DNA of 64,000 nucleotides from Petaurus breviceps papuanus (lineage: Eukaryota; Chordata; Mammalia; Diprotodontia; Petauridae), in NCBI GenBank assembly GCA_028583685.1, contig JAMXIF010000003.1, positions 51,373,954 to 51,437,953 on the forward strand, written 5' to 3'. A model generated the notes under the pieces. The model had not been told where the DNA came from and made no database searches. It saw only the letters and a list, made by a program, of their open reading frames with translations. Below, in pieces: positions 1 to 9,465 of the stretch. The position numbers and the translations under genes are program-made. How positions within the stretch are numbered: position 1 is the first letter of the stretch; each line of letters opens with the position of its first letter.

Positions 1-379
1 AATAAACACAAAAAACCATATTTTAGTGTGGGGCTTGAGCACAAGCTCCCCATCATTCCCCCCACCCTGAACAAATGGGGCCCCAAAATCTTGTGGTAAG
101 GGGTGAAGATCTCTTCTTCTATGGCTACTTGCTGCTGAAATCGGATGTAGAGCTGTCCCTGTCCTTAGGGGTCCCATTTGAGAGGTCAGTTCTTAATATG
201 CTTGATGCCAGGTCCAAGGGTGACACATCACAGTTGCAGACAGGGGGTGACATCCAGCTTAAGCTATCAGGCATCTACAGATGGAGGGTACCAAGCCTGT
301 GGAAACAAATCTAACAAACAAGGTGAACAAACAAAAAATCAAGAAGAAGCAAAGAGACAATAACCAGACTATTGTAGCC
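1..379. other. Unassigned, possibly 3' part of the ERV
   Basis: No domain, repeat terminus or codon structure is recognisable. The short open frames here do not resemble any protein I know. Position suggests continuation of the minus-strand ERV beyond the RT start. Confidence 0.3.
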
Positions 380-976
380 TCACTCACGGTAGAATAAATG
401 ATTTAAGGTGATGGTATCTGGAACAGCAGCATACAAAGAAGGAGTCACCTTATTCAACTGTCTATAATCCACAGTCATTCTCCATGTCCCATCTGATTTT
501 CTTACTGGCCAGACAGGATTATTCCATCTTGTGGTTGTAGGGACTAACACTCCTGCTTCAACATATTCCTTTATAGTAGTGGCAATTTCATCTTGCCCAC
601 CTGGCACACGATACTGTTTTAAAGTAATTATTTCAGAAGGTTCAGGTAAAGTGATTGGGTCCATTTTTAGTTTTCCTACTAAAACTGTATTAATTCCTAT
701 CTTCCTCACAGCAAATTGGTATCTTCCTTCAGGTAAATTCAGAGTCATGCCTCTCAATACATCTATTCCAATGATGTATTCAGGAATGGGTACAACAACC
801 ACAGTATATTCCTTCTTAGGTAACTGCCCAACTTTCATTGTTATTTTAACCTGTCTGGCTGATATTTCAGTGCCTCCTAGACCTGTGATGGTAATAGGAG
901 TTCCATGTTTAAACTTATCAGGGTTTCCATAGATAAGTGTGGCCTCAGCCCCAGTATCAATCAGTGCCCTAGTCAC
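380..976 (-). pseudogene. ERV protease and start of reverse transcriptase (fossil)
   Basis: The frame begins around the retroviral aspartic protease active site (ALIDTGAEATLI) and carries the flap-like and C-terminal IIGIDVLRGM pattern typical of retropepsins. From about residue 115 it passes into the N-terminal fingers of reverse transcriptase: VPTTTRWNNPVWPVRKSDGT then WRMTVDYRQLNKVTP. These two domains in this order, just downstream of gag on the same strand, identify a retroviral pro-pol. Only the beginning of RT is readable. No RNase H, integrase or envelope was recognised further downstream in the window. Confidence 0.85.
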
Positions 977-1075
977 AGTAGTTGATCCATTCTTCCAATA
1001 TATTGTTAAACCAATATGGGGTCTGCAATCTCTTCTGCATATTTCTTTTATCTGGGCTGGGGCTTGGCCTATCTC

Positions 1076-2743
1076 CTATTCCCCCTGAAGGTGAGGCAAA
1101 CTTGGATACAAAGATTCAGATTCAGAAATACCTGCGGGGGTGGTTCCTGCTTCCCTGTTCATTCTAATGCTAAGTACCTTTTCTTGGTACAGCTTATGCA
1201 GCTCTTCAGTTGGAATACCATCTATTCTTCTAAAGTCCACCCCAGCTCTTAATAGAGCAGTGAACAGTTCCCTTCTTGTGGGTCTATTTTGTCTCTGAAT
1301 CCTCTGGCTGTTTACTCTTCTCTCTCGAGGCAATTTGTCTTTTTCCCATTCCCCTAAATCGCTTAATTGCGAAATCTTATCCAGCACCTCTGAAAGAGGG
1401 TGCCCTATTTCTCCAATTAACAGAGTCAGAATTAGGTGCTTATATGCAGGAGGAGCCGTCTTCACTATGATATTTCTATGAGGAACTCCTAGGGGGGTAT
1501 CATAATATGCATTTGCATCTCCAATCAGGATAGCAGTTTTCATTACCTCCTCCTTTAGCTTTCTCATACAGTCTCTAAGTGAGTACCAGGGTCTGTCTCC
1601 CCTAGGCCACATAGATTCAGTTGGATATTGCTTTTTGCAACCTTCTGCAGCTAAAGCTAGAAGACTCGTTTTGTTATTTCCTCCTTGCATATGGTGATCC
1701 CTAAAAGCCTGGTGTACAAAAGGATTCTGACTGATACTTATGAATTTTAAACAGTCCTCATTGTCCAGTGTTATTCCTCCTGCGCCTTCATCAGTGATTC
1801 TTACTATCCAAGACACTAAAGACTCCCCCATTCTTTGGGTAAATCTACTCAATATATCAGTGATCTCCTGTTGAGTGAAATCCTCAATTATCTCCCTGGA
1901 CTCTGTTTTGCCTCGGTGGTTCTCCTGCCTTCTTCTTCGTATGGGGAGAGCTTCTACATTAGGAGACTCCTCATCTAACCTTGTTCCATTCTCCTCACAC
2001 ACATTCTCCTGGAAGCTGTCAGGGCAACTCTGCCCAGCCTGTACAAAAGCTGCATGCACATTCCTTCTGCTACTTTTTTGCTTCCTTTTAGCTACATGAA
2101 CAGTAGCTTGCTCCTGGACCACATGGGTCCCTCCAGTTTGCTCTTTTGAGTACTGTGACACAGAAAAATCCTCAGGCAAACCAGCTGAATCCCTAGCCAT
2201 CCTAGCTCTTTCCTTCAGCAACTTATCCCTAGTTTTACACATAAGGCGATAACTTGTTAGCAGCACCCAGCCTCTCCTGCACACTCCTGCCAGTTCTTTG
2301 CCTGGTTCTATGGGTATTGCTTTCAAACATCTTTCCAAATCTCCAGGTTCTCCCTCTTTTAGCCTTGGTTCCCAGTTTTCACAGGGCCCTGTGCTTTTAG
2401 CCCATTCTCTGGCTAGAGAGGAATAAGGCAAATCCTCCCATCCTGGAATAGCCATGTCTCCCTCTAAAGCCCCACTGCTTCCAAATAGAGGCCTGACATT
2501 TTGTGATCCCATCCTCGTCGCCAAATGTATCAGCAATGCCATATTCACAATGCCTATAGAGATTACAAATATGCTGATATAATTATCCATCACAAAATAT
2601 GTCAGGTTTGCCATTTGGGGAAATAAACTAGAAAATTTATTAAGATACCAAAAGACTGAGTCCCAAAACCAGAAAGTGAGAGCCATCAGAGTAGTTATGA
2701 CATTGGCACAGGTAGATAAAGTAGAAAGCACCCACATTTTCAA
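1076..2743 (-). CDS. ERV-L-like gag frame (555 codons, fossil element)
   Basis: One open frame of 555 codons. The first 80 or so residues hold two hydrophobic stretches (about 13-35 and 50-72), followed by a polar, charged middle (about 80-300). From about residue 300 there is a capsid-like segment with RITDEGAGGITLDNEDCLKF and WYSLRDCMRKLKEEVM. These resemble the ILRVWDNGG...LDQIEFL and WYSIEDGIERLREL region of mouse Fv1, which itself derives from an ERV-L gag. The C-terminus is basic (RERRVNSQRIQRQNRPTRRE). It is followed downstream by the protease and RT start. The product would be the capsid polyprotein of the virus. Long openness could mean a young insertion or selection on the frame; the sequence alone does not decide. 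Confidence 0.7.
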   Translation of the reverse strand: MKMWVLSTLSTCANVITTLMALTFWFWDSVFWYLNKFSSLFPQMANLTYFVMDNYISIFVISIGIVNMALLIHLATRMGSQNVRPLFGSSGALEGDMAIPGWEDLPYSSLAREWAKSTGPCENWEPRLKEGEPGDLERCLKAIPIEPGKELAGVCRRGWVLLTSYRLMCKTRDKLLKERARMARDSAGLPEDFSVSQYSKEQTGGTHVVQEQATVHVAKRKQKSSRRNVHAAFVQAGQSCPDSFQENVCEENGTRLDEESPNVEALPIRRRRQENHRGKTESREIIEDFTQQEITDILSRFTQRMGESLVSWIVRITDEGAGGITLDNEDCLKFISISQNPFVHQAFRDHHMQGGNNKTSLLALAAEGCKKQYPTESMWPRGDRPWYSLRDCMRKLKEEVMKTAILIGDANAYYDTPLGVPHRNIIVKTAPPAYKHLILTLLIGEIGHPLSEVLDKISQLSDLGEWEKDKLPRERRVNSQRIQRQNRPTRRELFTALLRAGVDFRRIDGIPTEELHKLYQEKVLSIRMNREAGTTPAGISESESLYPSLPHLQGE

Positions 2744-3008
2744 GCCTTTAAAACAGAACAGGCTACCTCAGGCAAAGGTCCTCCTCTCCCCACTCACAGC
2801 AACCACCCAGCGTCCTCCCAGCAGCTCTGGCCCCCGGCAGTCCTCAGCAGGAGTCTTAACTCAAAAAAAAAAAAAAAAAAAAAAAAAAGCACACCTCCTC
2901 CACCACCCAACACCCGGACCGTTATTCCGTCTTTTTTTTTTTTTCTTGCTCTGCTATGTCAGCACGTCCATGGGGCATGGGAGATCTTTAAATCCCATAA
3001 CCCTTACA
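2744..3008 (-). repeat. ERV leader and LTR-like end with long poly-A run
   Basis: Between the gag start and the L1 that begins near 3009 lies a GC-richer leader, a run of about 29 A (ending near 2888), a short T-run (2932-2944) and an LTR-type terminus. The block at about 2975-3008 reads on the plus strand as a GGGAGATCTTTAAATCCC core followed by a TTACA end. The solo LTRs elsewhere show the same arrangement. I could not identify a primer-binding site with confidence. Confidence 0.45.
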
Positions 3009-3900
3009 CCCCCCCACTCCCTTTTTTAAATCTCAGGATACAGACCTAACAATATTATTGTTAGGTCAAAGGGTATATTCAGTTTTATGTCCTTTTGGGC
3101 ATAGTGGAACTTTCATTCTTAAAGAAACCAGCCATTTTCACTTCCTTTCTGCCTCAGCTCCTTAATTTCATGACATACTTCTTCATGATGCTCCTGGCTT
3201 GGTGTCTTTTTTTCCTTACCCCAGATTTTCAGGTTTTTAAATATGTGTTGTCTTCCCCCCCATTCCCTTTAAGATATCAGCTTCTTGAGAGCATAAGCTA
3301 AGTTCTAATGCTTTCTGATTTTTCTTTTTGGTTTCTAGTACCAGGTGCTCACTACTTCACAAAGAAGTTTGATTTGTGAACAGATCTTATTCTTAGAAAG
3401 TTATTTCTTTTGTTGATCTAAGAATCTGCTTCCCTGTAATTTCTTTTTTTTTTTTAGTTTGTTAACATTTTTATTTAAAGTTTGGAGTTTCAAGTTCTAT
3501 CCCTCCCTCTCTTTTTCCCTGAGGCAATAAGCAATCAGATATAGGTTATAATGTGTAATTGTGTATAACATTTTCATATTAGTCATTTTTGTACAGAAGA
3601 CTTTAAAGAAAATGAAAAGATGGCATACTTCTTCAGTCTGTATTCAGTCAATATCAGTTCTTTGGAGGTGGAAAGCATGCATTGCAACTAATCCTTTGGG
3701 ATTGTCTTGGTTTATTGTTATTGTTGAGCATAGCTAAGTCATTCACAATTCTTCATCGAGCAATATTGCTGTTACTGTGTACAACATTCTCCAGGTTCTC
3801 CTCACTTCATTTTGCATCAGTTCATGTAAATCTTTCCTGGTTTTTCTGAAATAATTCTGCTTGTCATTTCCTGTAACACAATAATATTCCCTCTAATTTC
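3009..3900 (-). repeat. L1 3' fragments (minus), older
   Basis: 3025-3110 matches the marsupial L1 ORF2 3' region read backwards (CAGACCTA...GGTCAAAGGGTAT). About 3446-3900 is the L1 3' untranslated region and ORF2 end in the same orientation, with the CATCAGTTCATGTAAATCTTT block typical of these elements. About 3260-3400 resembles an L2 3' tail (AGCTTCTTGAGAGCA). The remainder (3116-3260) is unassigned. No frame is open. Confidence 0.6.
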
Positions 3901-4513
3901 TAATGAATAGTTTTAGTTCTGCCTTTTGGGACAAGTTAGAGTATTCTTTCTTCCATGTGACAGCTACTTAAATACTTAAATAAAATTATCAAATATCCCT
4001 CTTCCTCCCATTTTGTCCACCCCCAATTTTTGCCATATATACTAGGGCAAAATATCCCCTTGTCCTTCAGCTTTTTTTTTTGCATCACACAGTTTTCATA
4101 TCTTTCAGCATGTTGTTTTTTTTCTTACCTCTTTGAACATTCTCGTTTGTTAATGTCTTTCTTAAAATATAATGACCTGCACTAATTTAAAAGGTTAGCC
4201 AGATATGTCATGTGACTAACAGCATCTAATGCAGCTTTTACCTTTTAGATTTGGACAGTTTTCCTTCTCTTAATGCAGTCTGAGATTGTATTCATTATTT
4301 TTACTACCTACCACATGTTTGTCTCATGTTGAGCTTGTGGTTTCTAAAACCCATAGAATTTTTCCATCCAAACTGCTTGTTGACTCAGGTGCCTCCTTGC
4401 TCCACCCCACCCTGTACTTAGTGCCATTGATTTTTTGAATCCATCATATTTTACATTTATTTCCATTACATTTTATGTTTAAAAATTTTATTCCATTCCA
4501 CCTTCCCACCCTA
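3901..4513 (-). repeat. L3/CR1 LINE 3' region (minus), 5' part continues after HAL1
   Basis: The plus strand reads as the reverse of the L3/CR1 3' coding and tail region (CTCATGTTGAGCTTGTGGT..., then CTGTACTTAGTGCC and TTTACATTTATTTCCATT). It continues at 7434-7560 and again at about 7746-7930, so the HAL1 insertion and a MIR interrupt one old LINE. It is heavily decayed with no open frame. Confidence 0.65.
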
Positions 4514-4532
4514 CTTCCTATCAGTGATTTTT
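4514..4532. repeat. Target-site duplication, left, of HAL1 copy A
   Basis: Nineteen bases CTTCCTATCAGTGATTTTT, identical to 7415-7433. Confidence 0.92.
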
Positions 4533-4775
4533 TAAAATGCTTTATTAACTTCTGATTTACATCATCTATTTCTGCCAGATTTTGAGTTACAAATTTTCTC
4601 CCTGTTTTTCCCCTACCCACTGTCCCAAAATAGCTGTCCCACAGGATATCCCGTCCTCCAATCTGCTCTCTCCCATATTTTCTCCCATACCCCTTTCAAC
4701 TTTTCCAGTGGATCTCTATGCCTCAGTGCCTGTATATCTTATTTCCCAATTACATGTAAGATGGTATTAATAATA

Positions 4776-4844
<69 letters not shown>

Positions 4845-4862
4845 TAAATAGATACACACACA
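4776..4862. repeat. Compound TA/CA microsatellite in HAL1 3' region
   Basis: About 45 bases of TA units followed by about 24 bases of CA units and a short CA-rich tail. A CA tract sits at the equivalent place in HAL1 copy B (44481-44518). Confidence 0.95.
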
Positions 4863-5639
4863 CATGTATATATATTTGAATATTTGATTTTAAAACTTTC
4901 AATTCCAGATTCATTCCCTTTCTTTTTTGTCACCCACTCTTACTGGGAAGATACACAGTTCAGTATAGGTTGTACATGTGTGGCTAATACAAAACAATAA
5001 CTTAGTAGATATATTGTAAAAGACTGACTATATTTCCCTCCCTCCTATCCCACCTCCCACTTGTTCTATTCTCTACTTTGATCCCGTCTATTTTCAAAAG
5101 TGAGTTTTTCCAACTTCCCTCCCCCCCAGCCTACCCTCCTTTCACTCATCCCCCCTCTCATCCCCTCTCCCCCCATTCTCCTGGAGGGTGAGATACCCTA
5201 TTTAGTGTGTATTTCACTCCCTCCTCAAGCCAAATTCAATGGGAATAAGGTTGACCCATTCCCTTTTGCCTTCCTATTCTTCCCCTCCATTGTAATCATT
5301 TTCCCTTGCCTCTTCTGTATGAGATAGTTTACCCCAATCTGTCTCTCCACATCTCCTCTCATTATATTCCTCTCACCTCTTAATTTCACCTTTTAAGTAT
5401 CATTCCTTCCTGTTAAATTGGTCCTGTGCCCTCTATGTATACCTGTAAACATATATACATACATTCATATATGTATTCATATGTCCATATACCCTCATAT
5501 ATAGACAAATATATATATTTCTAATCCCTTCAACTACTGAGAAAAGTTTCATAAGTTACAATTATTGTTTTTCCATGTAGGAATGTTAATAGTTCAACTT
5601 TGATAAGTTCCTTATGATTCCTTTTCCCTGTTTACCTTC

Positions 5640-6725
5640 TCATGCTTCTCTTGCTTCTTGTATCTGAAGGTCAAATTTTCTATTCAACTCTGGTTTTTTC
5701 AGCAAGAATGCTTGAAAGTCCTCTATTCCACCAAATGACCATATTTTCCCCTGAAACATGATACTCAGTTTTGCTGGGTAGGTGACTCTTGGTTTTAATC
5801 CCAGCTCCTTTGCCCTCCAGAATATCATATTCCAAGCCCTTCGATCCCTCAGTGTAGAAGCTGCCAGATCCTGGGTTATCCTGATTGTATTTCCACAATA
5901 TTCAAATTGTTTCTTCCTGGCTGCTTGTAATATTCTCTCCTTAATCTGGGAATTCCAGAACCTGGCTATAATATTCCTAGGAGTTTTCTTTTTGGGATCT
6001 TTTTCAGGAGGTGATTGGTGAATTCTTTTAACCTTTATTTTGCCCTCTGGTACTAAAACATCAGGGCAGTTTTCTTTGAGAACTTCCTGGAGGATGATTT
6101 CTAGGTTCTTACTTTGATCATGGCTTTCAGGCAGTCCAATAATTTTTAAATGATCTCTCCTGGATCGATTTTCCAGGTCAGTGTTTTTTCCCATGAGATA
6201 CTTCACATTGCCTTCTATTCTTTCATTTGTTTGGATCTGTTTAACAGCATCTTGATTTCTCATAAAGTCATTAGCTTCCATTTGCTCCAATCTAATTCTG
6301 AAGCAATGATTCTCCTCATTGAGTTTTTGAGATTCTTTTTCTATCTGGCAAATTTGGCTTTTTAAGGCATTCTTCTCCTCGTTGCCTTTTTGGGCCTCTT
6401 TTGCCATTTGAGTCAGTCTGTTTTTTAAGGTATTATTTTCCTCAATCAGGCTGTTGACTCTCATTTCATAATTTTCTTGCAGTGTTCTCATTTCTCTTCC
6501 CATTTTTTCCTCCACTTCTCTTATATGGTTTTCAAAATCTTTCTTAAGGTCCTCTATGGCCTGTAACCAGCTTGTATTTTCGTTTGAAGCTTTTAGTGCA
6601 TGAGTTCTGACTTCACTGTTTTCCTCCTGTTCCATGCTTTGCTCCTTTTTGTCCCCAAAATAGGAGTGTATTGTTGGAATCTTCTGTCTGCTTTGTTTCC
6701 TTTGCCTGCTTATTTTGCCACTCAA
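5640..6725 (-). CDS. HAL1 ORF1 protein, intact (L1 ORF1p family)
   Basis: 361 codons from MSGKISRQRKQSRQKI to a natural stop. ORF1p is the trimeric RNA-binding chaperone of L1 ribonucleoprotein. Residues 1-45 are basic and serine-rich. About 55-185 form a long heptad-rich coiled coil (EEKMGREMRTLQENYEMRV, NTLKNRLTQMAKEAQ). About 190-285 are the RRM-type domain, opening with NRSRRDHLKIIGLPESHDQ. About 285-361 are the C-terminal domain (RNIIARFWNSQIKERIL, LRDRRAWNMIFWRAKELGL, RVTYPAKLSIMFQGK). The length fits L1 ORF1p. The initiator is the first ATG after the 5' region. It is mobile-element protein, not a host gene. Confidence 0.93.
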   Translation of the reverse strand: MSGKISRQRKQSRQKIPTIHSYFGDKKEQSMEQEENSEVRTHALKASNENTSWLQAIEDLKKDFENHIREVEEKMGREMRTLQENYEMRVNSLIEENNTLKNRLTQMAKEAQKGNEEKNALKSQICQIEKESQKLNEENHCFRIRLEQMEANDFMRNQDAVKQIQTNERIEGNVKYLMGKNTDLENRSRRDHLKIIGLPESHDQSKNLEIILQEVLKENCPDVLVPEGKIKVKRIHQSPPEKDPKKKTPRNIIARFWNSQIKERILQAARKKQFEYCGNTIRITQDLAASTLRDRRAWNMIFWRAKELGLKPRVTYPAKLSIMFQGKIWSFGGIEDFQAFLLKKPELNRKFDLQIQEAREA

Positions 6726-7414
6726 TTACTTGACTTTTGTGCTTTTTGCCACAGTAGGACTATGCCAGCAGACAGGGGAGCTTTCATCCCAAACACTGGT
6801 GTTTTCTCAGCTGCTGGAGGTATTAGATGGGTGCCCTGTCTGAAGTCTCCACATGCTCTGGCAAGCTGGACACACACCCCAGAACCTCAACCCTAGACTC
6901 TAATCCAGATCCAAGCAGGTTAAAGCAAGAGCGATTACCCCTCAGACTGGTGCTTGGTCCCCCTACACTCTGCAGGCCAAGAGCTGAAGCCACCACATGG
7001 CGCTGAGTGGCTGTGCAGGCATCTCAGTGGCTTTTTGCCCTGGGGGTAAAAGCCAGACACTCCCACTTACTGGTCCCAAAGTCCAGACTGTACTGACCTC
7101 TCAACTTTGTCCTTTGTGTCTATGTGTTGATAAATCTGGAAATGGCCATAACTGCTGCTGATCTGGAGTCCCTCTGGCCAGCGGCTGGTCAGGCCCACCC
7201 TGGGGCTAAAGCCTTGGTGTGGGGCTGGGCTCGGCTCCCAGAGCGCTGTGCTGGATTCCTGCCGGCCTGCCAGGCTGTCCTCAGTGGGAAGTTAGCTTCT
7301 CTGTGTCATTTTGTGGGTTCTGCAGCTCCAAAGTTTGTTTAGAGTCCCCTTTTTACATGGATTGGGGAGGGTGGAAGCCGGACCTGTGGGAAGGTCGTGC
7401 TTCTACTCCGCCAT

Positions 7415-7433
7415 CTTCCTATCAGTGATTTTT
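7415..7433. repeat. Target-site duplication, right, of HAL1 copy A
   Basis: Second copy of the 19-bp duplication. The flanking L3/CR1 resumes right after it. Confidence 0.92.
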
Positions 7434-7930
7434 GAATCCTAATTGTGTCATCTATCTTCCAACTTTGCATCATCCATAAGTATATTGTTTTGGGGGTTTT
7501 ATCCTGATTGTTTAGAACAAATATGCCTGGACACCTTCCAGATTAAGACAGGTTTATTTCAACTTAATTTAAATTTATTGATATTTAAACTTTAAATTTG
7601 GAAAGGATTTTAGAGGTTGTCTAACAACTTCACTTTTCAGATAAAAAATTTGAGGTTAAATGAGTTGACTCACTCTACATAGCTACTTCATGACAGAGCT
7701 GTGATTAGAACCTAGGACTTTTTTCTATATGTTTAGTCTTTTTCCTAGGAGAAAGTAAATATGGTCAGTTCATTAGCTGCTAGTCAATTTAACTATACTT
7801 TCATATGACCATATTTTTCCATTTATCCAAAAGAATTTCCTAAAAGACTATAAAATGCCTTATTGAAATTTGAATATGGTATATGTCCACCATTTTTGAC
7901 ATATTTGCCCACAAATCCTATGAAAAATGC
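7434..7930 (-). repeat. L3/CR1 remainder (minus) with embedded MIR
   Basis: 7434-7560 continues the L3/CR1 interrupted by HAL1. About 7590-7745 is a MIR read backwards (CACTTTTCAGAT...TTGAGGTTAAATGAGTTGAC...). About 7746-7930 resumes L3/CR1 (AAATGCCTTATTGAAATTTG...). Confidence 0.55.
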
Positions 7931-7959
7931 AATTAAAGTGTTTGGAATAACCTGTTTGT

Positions 7960-9310
7960 TTTTAAAATAATAAATTTTTATTGCTATTTTTTGTTTTTAT
8001 ATTGCATATACATTTTCCCCTGTACCTTCTCTCTCCTCCCAGAGAGCCATGCCATATAATAAAGAATATTTTTCAAAAAGAAAAAACAATAAGCAAAAAT
8101 AGTACATTGAAAAAAAAGATCTGGAAATATATGACTTCTTACCTTTTCAGAGGACTGGGAAGTGTCTTCTGATATCTCTTCTTTGGACCTATGCTAGTTC
8201 TTTGAAATTTTGCAACATTTTGTTTAATTTTTGTGTATGTGTGTCATTTGTTTTTTCCATTAATAGTTTTATATATAACGAATATATATGTTATACATAT
8301 CATATATATACATAATGACTATATGTTTTATTTTTTTTTTTAAGCAATTGGGATTAAGTAACTTGCTCAAGGTTACACGGCCAGTTATTTCTGGGTGTGG
8401 TACTAAGTATCTGAGGCCAGATTCGATCCCAGGTCATCCCGACTCTGGGGCCCTTGCTCTTACTCACTGCACCACCTGGCCGCCCCTTATATGTTATTTT
8501 CTTGAACAACATAAGCAGTAGACCACTTGTTTAATAAGGCTCTACTTACTTAACCCTGCAAGATCAGATATTTTTCTGATTTCTTCATATATATTTCTTC
8601 TCATGATTCCATTACTTTCATATAGCACAGTTTGTTTAACCATTCCCCAGTTGAGGGGTATCTACTTTGTTTCTAGTTCTTTGCTGCCGTAAAAGGTCTT
8701 GCTATAAATATTTTGTTATTTTGGGTAAGTTATTTTTTTTTTAATCAGCAACCTCCTTGAAATATATGCTCAGTAGTAGAATCTTCATTATCAAAGGGTT
8801 TAGATGTTTTAGTCACTTTTTTGCGTAATTCCAAATTGTTTTCCAAAAAATGTGGTATGGATTCATAGCCTTTACCAACAATGTGCCTATCATCTCATAA
8901 CTCCTCCAACATTGACTATTTCCATTTTTGTTATTTTTGCCAATTTATTGGGTTTAAAGTGAAAGCTCTAAGTTGTTTTGATTTTTGCAGTTTATGTAGT
9001 AGTGATTTGGACCATTTGTTCATATGATTGTTGATGGTTTGTAATTCTTCTTTAGAAAAATGTTCATAATCTTTAACAGAGAAACTATTAGGGATAGTTT
9101 TTGTCCTTTTTAATGCATTAGCTGTTTATGTATCTTGGCAGTGAAAGCCTTATCTGAGAAATTTGATACAAAATCTTTTCCCATTCCACTACTTCCATTC
9201 TTAACCTAGATACATTAGTTTTGTTTGTGCAGAAGTTTTGCATGTAATCAGAATTATCTACTTCATCTTTTGTAATTATCTGTCCTTTTTTTTTTTTGTT
9301 AAGAATATAT
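7960..9310 (-). repeat. L1 3' region and ORF2 end (minus), decayed
   Basis: The plus strand reads as the reverse complement of L1: a 3' untranslated portion with the AGAGCCATGCCATATAATAAAG block (about 7960-8320), then the ORF2 3' portion (TTTAACCATTCCCCAGTTGAGG, CTCCAACATTGACTATTTCC, TTGTTTGTGCAGAAGTTTTGC; about 8600-9290). A SINE (8331-8486) splits it. No frame remains. Confidence 0.7.
8331..8486 (-). mobile_element. tRNA-derived SINE (GGCGGCCAGGTGG-type), minus
   Basis: The tRNA-like head lies at the right (plus strand ends CCACCTGGCCGCCCC) and the A-rich tail, seen as a T-run, at the left. A box-B-like GATCGAATCTG is present on the minus strand. Imperfect flanking copies of TATATGTTTTATTTT suggest the target duplication. 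The same family occurs at 23851-24011 and 57033-57189. Confidence 0.8.
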
Positions 9311-9465
9311 CACTTAACCATTGTTGTGAAGTTTACATAATCTCTGTTGACCACTTCCAGTATATTCTGTTGTTTTCATGCTGTCTCCATTTGATTGTGT
9401 GTTCTTTGTGAGGAGGGACTGTTTTTTGCCTTTCTTTGCATTTCCATCATTTAGCACTGGGCCTG

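Larger units (their letters stand above)
1..3008 (-). mobile_element. Class III (ERV-L-like) endogenous retrovirus fossil, partial
   Basis: Read on the minus strand, this holds an LTR-like end, a leader, a long gag frame, a protease and the start of reverse transcriptase. The upper edge (about 2975-3008) ends in a TTACA terminus and shares an AGATCTTTAAAT-type motif with the solo LTRs at 58148-58771 and 21367-22365, so 3008 is taken as the outer LTR edge. Beyond it, L1-like sequence begins. Positions 1-379 hold no domain I recognise and may be the remaining internal or 3' part. The gag shows the ERV-L/Fv1 type of capsid region, and 5-bp target duplications around related solo LTRs also fit class III. 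The element is incomplete, with about one or two breaks in the visible part. The readable gag suggests moderate rather than great age. Family assignment rests on motif memory, not alignment. Confidence 0.75.
4533..7414 (-). mobile_element. Full-length HAL1 (half-LINE-1) retrotransposon, copy A
   Basis: On the minus strand the element starts at 7414 with GGCGGAGTAGAAGC, has a GC-rich 5' region (about 6726-7414), an intact ORF1 and a pyrimidine-rich 3' region with a TA/CA microsatellite. It ends about 10 bases after an AATAAA signal (plus-strand TTTATT at 4541-4546). A perfect 19-bp target duplication (CTTCCTATCAGTGATTTTT, 4514-4532 and 7415-7433) flanks it. There is no ORF2, and only about 1.1 kb lies between the ORF1 stop and the 3' end. 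That is the HAL1 arrangement: an L1-derived element that keeps ORF1 and must borrow L1 ORF2 protein. The same layout recurs at 44469-46995. Perfect duplication and open ORF1 suggest recent insertion. Confidence 0.88.

Noticed and set aside
3043-3067. Near-perfect palindrome, arms GACCTAACAATA
   Set aside because: It coincides with the L1 sequence CAGACCTAGTAGTGGTATTGCTGGGTC after a few substitutions, so it is probably chance rather than a site.
6600-7428. Plus-strand frames of 98, 72 and 69 codons
   Set aside because: They are antisense to the GC-rich HAL1 5' region and have no domain or conservation signal I can see.
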